Assembly: GCF_964275005.1 (NCBI RefSeq)
Contig: NC_092702.1
Span: forward strand, 33,146,726 to 33,210,725
From: Diadema setosum
Lineage: Eukaryota; Echinodermata; Echinoidea; Diadematoida; Diadematidae
Length of the DNA stretch: 64,000 nt
Direction: 5' to 3'
Shown: piece after piece, positions 57,320-64,000 of the stretch
How the letters are laid out: every line of letters begins with the position of its first letter
Numbering within the stretch: the stretch's first letter is position 1
Notes under the pieces: model-generated
Databases searched by the model: none
The model's input: only the letters and a program-made list of their open reading frames with translations
What the model was told of the DNA's origin: nothing
Position numbers and translations under genes: made by a program

Positions 57320-58415
57320 GGTTGAGAAGCGTGGCGTACACAGCTGATTGTGTGTGACCCATATAGTAGGATTTTTTTTTTCTTCTTCAATTTTTTTTAT
57401 TTGATCCAGTGGACTCGAGTCCTTCTTATACAGTAGTAAGAAAGAAAAGAAGTCCAGTGAAATAGGCAGCTTGGAGGGATCACAAATCTCAATATCTTAT
57501 GAATGGTACGTGTTTCCTTTTCAGAGTCATTTATTCATTCGTTTTTTAACATTTCCAGCAGTGAAGAGTTTTATTGCAAAATGAGCTAAGAGCCATTTTT
57601 TAACATTTCAAAGTAAGTCCATCATCAAAATTAACATTTCAAGTAATACCTCACTTGTGACATAATAGCAAGGAATATTCTTGACGTTTTGATTAAAAGT
57701 ATCCTGTATTTTCTTATTATTTTCTTTTTTATAGCAGCTTTAATCACAAATATCTCAACTTAACAAGAATGGAGTTAGTTCGTTTTGCGAATAAAAAAAA
57801 CTTCATATATTATTGTTTTTACAAAAAGTTGAATGCATAAATTACTAAGACATTGTACACTAAATGAAATTTCATTTACTGTACATGCTCCCTTTAACAA
57901 TTTCATAATCACGTTGCTGAAAATTCTATTCTCCATACTATCTAGAGGAGCTAGGTCAAGTGCAACATGTGCTTTCAAATTTCTAACACGTCAGGATTTT
58001 TTTTTTGAATTCAATATAATTATTATTTTTATTTTATATTGATTCTAGATTATATTGATTCTGCTCCAATGTCACATCATTTACTTTGTAGAGAGGGAGG
58101 AACATTGAATCAACTAAAACTATGGAGATTCGTTAAGTTTCAGCAGATTGTCTGATTTTCCTTCAGGGTTTCAGTGATCTTTTTGCTTGAAATCGCTGAA
58201 ACCCGCCCCATGATCACGCTTGAATCGTCCAATTATCTTATAACACAAAGGTGCTTCCAACCGGCTCATGTAAAATATGACGCAAAATGCCATTATGGTT
58301 ATGCTGCCCTCTACGAGTACTTGATGTACGCAATGATTACTAAGTATCACAACACGCTGTCATGTACGAGTGCATGATACCACTGGGTGAGATCAGTGCA
58401 TGATACATAGATTAT
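57320..58415. other. Intergenic DNA, nothing recognised
   Basis: AT-rich sequence without a supportable gene or repeat end. Confidence 0.4.
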
Positions 58416-58418
58416 TAT

Positions 58419-58896
58419 AGGGCTCACACGGGTAAATCCTCATAGAGTCTATAATGTGTTAAAATTCAAAATTAAAAGGAAAAAAATCTGTAAGATACTA
58501 TATGTAGCTGGGAGAAATGAGGTAAGCCTATTTCATCTTCGGTAACCTGAAAAAGTGAGGTATATACCCTTTCATCCATCAAATTTCCAAGGGAGGTTTT
58601 CAGCTCAAGCTCTGTCCAAGGGTTCGTAAATCCAGACTATGAGTTCTTTTTACTAAAATAAAATCACATATTTTCTGTTCATGCACCCAATCAAATATAG
58701 TCCCTTCAAATTCCATGAGAAAAGTTTTCATCTTCCAACCACAATTCAGTTTGTACAGGAATTCATACTCAGTATCTGCAGCTATTCACTCTTTTTTTCT
58801 CTTTTTTTTTTTTTTTTTTTGCCAAACTGCATTTCTGATTTTTTATTATTTTTTTCTTCATCTATATTATTGGTTATATTTCCAAGTGTGAGCCCT
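58419..58896. mobile_element. Inverted-repeat element with ATTAT flanks
   Basis: AGGGCTCACAC (58419-58429) and GTGTGAGCCCT (58886-58896) are perfect 11-bp inverted repeats. ATTAT is present immediately outside at 58414-58418 and 58897-58901. The interior is T-rich and non-coding. Superfamily not assigned. Confidence 0.7.
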
Positions 58897-58977
58897 ATTA
58901 TACGATCCAGTGTATTATCAGGGAGCACCTCCCCGGTACAGCTGCTGCTTTGTTGTGATAATCAAGCTTGACTGATA

Positions 58978-59665
58978 TTAAAGGGTTGTAAAGTTTCGGT
59001 CACCTGAGATGAAGTTTAAGGTTTCCATTTTCTTCATGATGATTTTTGGGTGCTGTTCGTTATTCCGAAGATTCGATATTCCGAAGGTTCGTTAATCCGA
59101 AACACGCAAATTCCCTATAACTAGAGGTTCGTTCATCCGAAAATGAAAAAGGGTTCGTTACTCCGAACATTTGTGGCGTTATTCCGAAGGTTCGTTATTC
59201 CGAAGATTTGTTCATCCAAAAATGAAATTCGGAAAAACGAACCTTCGAAATAAGGAATCTTCGGACTGAAGAGCCTTCGGAATAACGAGCTGTAACCGAT
59301 TTTTGGGGGATGATGAGAAACCACTTATGAAATATGAAAGAACATATCATCAGTTGTAATATCATTCTATAAGGGATTCAAAGTTTATTTTGATGAAAAT
59401 TAGTTTTGAAATGGCCGAGATATCCAAAACAAAGCGATCCTGATATGTAGGCGGGGTCCTTTTTTTTTTTTTTAGTATGGATCACTTTGTTTTGTGTTGT
59501 TTTTAGATATCTCAGCCATTTTAAATCGATTTTCATCGAATAAATTCCTCTTAGAATTACAAATTTGTATTGTGCTCTTTAATATTTCCCAAAAAAAAAG
59601 TAGTTCTTAGAATCTCGCAAAAGTGAAAAGCTGGATTCTCACCTCAACCGATACTATCCCTTTAA
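58978..59665. mobile_element. TTAA-flanked element carrying a nested element
   Basis: TTAA at 58978-58981 and 59662-59665. The left end AGGGTTGTAAAGTTTCGGT and right end ACCGATACTATCCCT are imperfect inverted repeats. Inside are (a) the TTCGTTATTCCGAA-word element at about 59050-59292 and (b) a palindromic stretch at 59395-59550 (GGCCGAGATATCCAAAACAAAG pairing with CTTTGTTTTG..AGATATCTCAGCC). Confidence 0.65.
59050..59292. mobile_element. Nested element with reiterated GGTTCGTTATTCCGAA word
   Basis: Ends GTTCGTTATTCCGAAG and CTTCGGAATAACGAGC are inverted repeats. The word (GGTTCGTTATTCCGAA and variants with CATCC, ACTCC, AATCC) recurs about eight times across 240 bp, on both strands. The architecture parallels the pogo-like families elsewhere in the window. 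Confidence 0.7.
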
Positions 59666-59881
59666 ATTCCATTATAAATGATGCCATCCAGGATGATCCC
59701 GTATGTAACTTACAATTTGTCTTGTTCTTGTTCTTCGTAACATTTTTTCTCAAAGACAACAAAATTTCGCTGTTATTGCCTGTTTTTCACAGTGAAAAGA
59801 TGACCGTCGCTATAGATACTTCACTCTTCAAGCAAATCTGTAGTTACATTAGATTCTGATATATAGCATTGATTCGTGAAA

Positions 59882-60930
59882 ATTTGATTTGATTTGATTT
59901 GATTTATTTCTGCTTAATTCCGTTACATCAGAATATGATTATGTACACGTCATTTATGACAAACAGTATATCGACACATAGTTTTTAGTACAATAATACA
60001 AGACAAATACAAACAACTCAGGGAACTTGAGAAGGGTCTCCAAAATAAGCCGAGGCTTGACGGCATGGACTCTATGCTTAGCTACTCTGGATAGAATAGG
60101 GGATAGAGAGAGAGGGAGAGGGAGAGAGAGAGAGAGGGAGAGAGAGAGAGAGAGAGAGATAGGGAAGGGTAGGGGGAAAAGGGAAAAGGGAGAAAACGGA
60201 AAATTACAGAGTTACCACTCCAACTACTTTACAATAATAGTAATGATAATAAATATAATATGATAATGATATTAAAGTTAACGCGTTCAGTTGCCTTTGC
60301 CGGAGTAATGACCGAATATGCACTATGAAAATAATAATAAATTATGTGAATACAAAGTATTTTATACATAAGGTTATCTGACATGAAATAAAATATATCG
60401 TGCTTATTTTATGTGCGCAGTAATGGTCATAAAGGCACATCGTATACATACATATACATGCTCATATGTACCTATCCTATACATACACATACATACCCAT
60501 ATTCATAAGATATATATGGATAGATAAATAAATCGATATAGAATAAAATTATGTATGCACACATACATGCAACATGTATCACGCACATGTTCATATACAT
60601 TATTTGATTATAATACAATAAAGAAATCAGAATGTTATCCTGCCATGGGGAATACTGCTTGAGGAGGTGAAGTTTTACAGCCTTCTTAAATGAATACATA
60701 GTGGTCATGTTTTTAATTTCGGTGGGAAGGGAATTCCAAGTGTCAGGGCCGGAGTGTATGATAGAATGATGCGCGAGTGCGGTTTTGGGGTTAAATAAAT
60801 GCAAATTTGTGGGTTGTCTGGTAGGATAAGTGTGAATCTCTGAATTTGACCGAAATATTCTGGTAAGAGGTTTGACTTGAAGCAAAACATAAATACAAAT
60901 ATAAATACCAAAAAAAAAAAATGATATCAT
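59882..60930 (-). mobile_element. 5'-truncated LINE, 3' end of reverse transcriptase and tail
   Basis: The minus-strand frame 60472-60930 contains TYPTRQPTNLHL and, 20 residues on, GPDTWNSLPTEIKN then SFKKAVKLHLL. This is the usual end of the ORF2 reverse transcriptase in CR1/L2/Jockey-like LINEs (GPKLWNSLP..IK..SFKKKLK). About 570 bp of 3' sequence follows, ending in an (AAATC)n tail at 59883-59905. A plus-strand (GA)n block at 60100-60160 lies in the 3' portion. The 5' side is missing, as is usual for LINE copies. The clade cannot be fixed. Confidence 0.75.
60100..60160. repeat. (GA)n microsatellite
   Basis: GAGAGAGG-type purine run. It yields a false Arg/Glu frame. Confidence 0.9.
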
Positions 60931-61199
60931 AGATTGAGGTATATAGACTGAGGAATATCAAAACTTTCTCATTCTGATTTTGATGAGACCTCGACTATTC
61001 TGTTTGATCTTTACTCAACTCCAAAAACACGTCGGCCTAGTGGAACCATGCAATACAAGAATGTTTGTAAACTTTTGGATTGACCTTGCAGAAGTTGCAC
61101 AATGTGATAATCATCATTATCCTCCTTCTTGAGTGTGTAACTGCAGTGGTACCTCTACTGCAGTGAGTAACTGATTATTGTGTACGAAATGAATAAGTT

Positions 61200-61430
61200 C
61201 CGATGATAACATTGTCCCGTTATTCGGCATGCACGACGCATGACGTCATAACATCTCTGAGAAATGCAGCTGGCCGACTCCCTTGCGGATTTCGGAGAAT
61301 CGCATCAACGGCTCTTGGAAGGCGCTCATGAGTCACAATGCGTGGGCGTTGTATAGTCGTCTCAGGCGAGCTGTGCGGACACTAATACTTGTTTACTACG
61401 CCGTATGGCTCACCAAGCATTGCTGAAAGG
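61200..61430 (+). promoter_or_regulatory. CpG-rich patch with CRE and AP-1 motifs, possible promoter
   Basis: TGACGTCA (about 61250-61257) is a perfect cAMP-response element and TGAGTCAC (about 61329-61336) an AP-1-type site. An ATG at 61405 opens MAHQALLK directly before a GTAAAG donor-like sequence at 61430. No downstream exon was found within the window, so this is only a candidate first exon. Confidence 0.3.
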
Positions 61431-61442
61431 TAAAGCTCCGAG

Positions 61443-61471
61443 CAGGGAGGTGGAAGAGAGACACCTCCCTG
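61443..61471. mobile_element. 29-bp hairpin with 7-bp flanking repeats (tiny element 2)
   Basis: 10-bp arms CAGGGAGGTG and CACCTCCCTG, 9-base purine loop. CTCCGAG lies directly outside both ends (61436-61442, 61472-61478), 8 bp if the last G is shared (GCTCCGAG). Terminal motif CARGGAGGTR as in 57279-57310. Confidence 0.75.
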
Positions 61472-61664
61472 CTCCGAGGGTGTTGAATTTGCTCGGTTCC
61501 TGCAAAATGTCCCATGTTACGACGAGACGCAATGCGATGTATCTTTTTAACAGATCCTGTGTAACAGATCTGTTATTAAAGGGAGTAACAGATCGGTTAT
61601 TAAAGGGAAACCGTTTGGGTTTCTCTGCTGTCGCTTTCTAATCTTGATTCAAAATCACCCCTAC

Positions 61665-61816
61665 CAGGGGCGCATCCAGGAATTCCGTAAAGGGGGGGGG
61701 GAGAATATTTTTTAATGCTATTTCCGGGTTTCATTTTCTTCTTAAAAAAAAAAAAGAAAAAAAAAAAAGAGGGGGCACCGCACCCGGTGCCCACGCCCCC
61801 TCCCGATCCGCCACTA
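61665..61816. mobile_element. hAT-like short repeat (CAGGGGCGCATCC)
   Basis: CAGGGGCGCATCCAGGAATTCC at the left and GATCCGCCACTA at the right are imperfect inverted repeats. The interior has G and A homopolymers, TTTCCGGGTTTCATTTT, and a CCGCACCCGGTGCCCACG palindrome. I recognise the style from dispersed repeats of marine invertebrates. A related tail occurs at about 16040-16290. Confidence 0.5.
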
Positions 61817-62909
61817 CCTATATAGACTCCCATATAATAGACAATAAAAATTAAAAAAAATAACTTTTTTTGAGGGGGTGGCATTGTGACCAAACTACAA
61901 TTCTTTTATATACGAATTAAGGTGATCAATTAATACTATCCCTCCAAATAGAGATATAACCACACATTTACCCTGATTCCTCTCATAAACTAGCACCAAG
62001 GAGTTACTGTAGTTCTGCCTATGGCGAGCAATAAAACGACTTTAGGCAAGACATAACCATTCTGATGAATAGGACTCGTGGCATATTTGTATACCGTATC
62101 ATCTTATTGTGGTGACAGTCTTGTTGAGTGAGCTACGTCAGTCGCGCACGTGGTAAACTGTACGCAGCTGTCGAAGCGATGTTTCGTTCCCGCCACTTGG
62201 GCCTCTGACGCGCCGTCGGAGTACTTGGGATTGCGCAATTTGGTATCAATACTACCATAGAAAATAATATATATTACATCTTGAATAATTCAGCTTTGGA
62301 AAAGGTTGTAGCCCGGGTTGTAGATGCAAATGCCCCTCGCTATCGCTATAGATAGAGACAGACGTTATGTGAACTAAAACACACATGCTTTTTTCCATTT
62401 TTTTTTTTTTTTGGTCACGTCTATTCATGTAATTTACATACATGTAATATAGCACAATTGTACAAAAAATATAAATTCTAGCCCTTTCCAATTTGAATAC
62501 AGGATACCCTGCACAACAGAAAATGAATAAGACCTTTTCATGTCGTACACGCGTCCAGAAATCTTATCTGCTTATTCAAGCAAACTGCATGGAATAATAC
62601 AATTGTGAAACTTAATTCGAACAATTATATATCATAGAAATATATTCCTAGTATAGAAATATGAAAACACTTCTATCACACCATCGCACAAACGGAACAC
62701 ACCATCACACAAACGAACACAGACTTTTTTTATTTAATTTTGTTTTATCTTAATTGGAAATTAGATTCCAATGAACACACAACAGCAGTCACACACATTG
62801 TACTGCACGAGTTTTGTTCCGCCGTATTTATTTATTTATTTATTTACATCGCAGTTCCGAACCAACCCTACCCGTAACGTATTGCATGTATATTAACGGA
62901 CGATAACCC

Positions 62910-62933
62910 CCCTCCCCCCCCCCCCCCCCCCCC
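62910..62933. repeat. C homopolymer
   Basis: Over twenty C in a row, nearly uninterrupted; similar G runs occur at 3015-3027, 7911-7926 and 29942-29966. Confidence 0.9.
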
Positions 62934-63749
62934 ATCACACACACCGGAAGAATCATGAACCTACGACGGCACTAATGTTCGTAGCGAACGAACCTACAAA
63001 GTGCGTTGCGAGTGCTGCCGCAACGCAACGAACCAATTTTGCGACTGCTGCATGCACTGGATCTAAATCTAATGGAAGTAATGTCCCACTGTACACATCA
63101 CCATCACTACACACACACCGCATGTACCACTACACGCTACGCATGCATGAAATTCCCTATGATACACGTGCGACGGACATGCACTAGCTAGCTGTATGTA
63201 CAGTGCTAGTGTAGCACTGCACTAGATTGTTGATCACACTCACTATATACGACAAAACATTGAGCCACGTGGTGGTGTCAACATCTGTGTCCGAAGACGG
63301 CGAAATTCTCTGCCTTGTTTCGGAGGTGAAACCTATACTCTGCCTGCGAGACTTCTGACATTCGCCAGAATAAGAAGGCTTAGGTATGATGACGTTTATT
63401 ATTAGACATTTGCCGACTGTAGTTGCGTTTAAATGTCGAAATACAACCATGCTTATGATTTTTATCGTGCCTAAAAAAGTCGTAGGGCGTCTCTACTGAC
63501 AGTACTGTACAGCTGGCGCATCGCATGGCATGTATGTAGTAGGTTGGAAAGCATGCACGCCTGCATGAAACATGCATACTTTACATGTACGGCATGCACC
63601 ACGTGTTTTAAACGGGTTAGTGAGGGCCAGCCCAGGGTGAGGAAGGTCATCTATCTGGCTCTGCTCTGATGCTCTAACATTCATCATTATTGAATGTAAA
63701 CGTGAATGACAATTCATACTAGAGCCTATCAACATTAAAGGTTTTATCA

Positions 63750-63843
63750 GTTGGACCAGTGAGGTGGTATGGCAAGGTCTCTTTTTTTCCACCTCCCTGC
63801 CCTGGTCACTGATGTCGCGGATGACCACTGCACTGGTTGGACC
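63750..63843. mobile_element. Possible 78-bp mini-element with 8-bp direct repeats
   Basis: GTTGGACC at 63750-63757 and 63836-63843 encloses ends CAGTGAGGTGGT (the C shared with the repeat) and ACCACTGCACTG, imperfect inverted repeats (10 of 12). An 8-bp duplication with CAGTG tips would suit a very small hAT derivative. Confidence 0.4.
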
Positions 63844-64000
63844 CTAACTACACGCAGCCGCGACAAAACGCGGCTACACCTCTATTCCCTCGCAGACGTT
63901 GTCATTTTTCAGTGTGGTTGTGCGACTCCTTCATGAATATCTTTATTGATCGTGGAAAACTAAAATACAAGGAATTATCGTAATCTATGATAATCATTCA

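Larger units (their letters stand above)
61900..64000. other. Right edge, no gene recognised
   Basis: Mixed AT-rich DNA with CpG-richer patches (62120-62240, 62990-63200), a C homopolymer (62910-62933) and a possible mini-element at 63750-63843. No coding exon could be supported on either strand. Confidence 0.4.

Noticed and set aside
61141-61175. Direct repeats ACTGCAGTG around GTACCTCT as another tiny element
   Set aside because: The repeated word is itself nearly palindromic, and no terminal motif matches the other hairpins.

Overview
The window is animal nuclear DNA: small exons in long AT-rich introns, GT-AG junctions, AATAAA-type signals and a dense load of short inverted-repeat DNA transposons. 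Gene content, intron sizes, CCCTAA telomere-like tracts and repeat styles suggest a marine invertebrate deuterostome, most likely an echinoderm of sea-urchin type. That assignment is inference; no rRNA or mitochondrial marker is present.

Four host genes were reconstructed exon by exon with consistent splice phases. (1) 2496-4548 (+): the last two coding exons of an ARL10-like small GTPase; its 5' exon(s) lie left of the window. (2) 11836-15579 (-): a complete two-exon HIGD2A (HIG1/Rcf1 family, mitochondrial cytochrome oxidase assembly), 116 aa. (3) 17101-26857 (+): a complete five-exon NOP16 (60S ribosome biogenesis), 185 aa, head-to-head with HIGD2A. (4) 31249-49565 (-): an eight-exon THEG-repeat gene (SPMAP2/THEG family, sperm flagellum), 314 aa, tail-to-tail with NOP16 and with a first intron of about 11 kb. 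ARL10, NOP16 and HIGD2A are also neighbours on human 5q35, so this is an ancient linkage group. The divergent HIGD2A/NOP16 pair is kept but inverted relative to ARL10. Intron 1 of the THEG-repeat gene holds two perfect RFX X-box motifs, as expected of a ciliary or sperm gene.

The introns and intergenic DNA are a mosaic of non-autonomous elements: TTAA-flanked elements (2997-3773, 20858-20950, 43329-43425, 58978-59665), TA-flanked pogo-like elements with reiterated words (9323-9500, 21371-21901, 22187-23126, 35213-35760 and others), hAT-like elements (10021-10503, 61665-61816), a 1.8-kb element inside the HIGD2A intron, CGCG-rich MITEs, telomere-like tracts, and 3' remnants of LINEs.

From 49.6 kb to the right edge no host gene could be supported. 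This part is dominated by a 7.15-kb non-coding inverted-repeat element (49942-57091). Each arm has a CGAT-rich tip and a tandem array with a period of about 163 bp. Every unit of that array carries a cassette of nuclear-receptor half-sites (AGGTCA) arranged as DR4, ER4 and IR1. Further right are two tiny hairpins sharing the same terminal motif and both flanked by 7-bp direct repeats, a TTAA element with another element nested in it, a 5'-truncated LINE, and a CpG-rich possible promoter. The strongest candidates for something undescribed are the half-site array element, the tiny hairpins, and the 76-bp perfect palindrome at 49115-49190.
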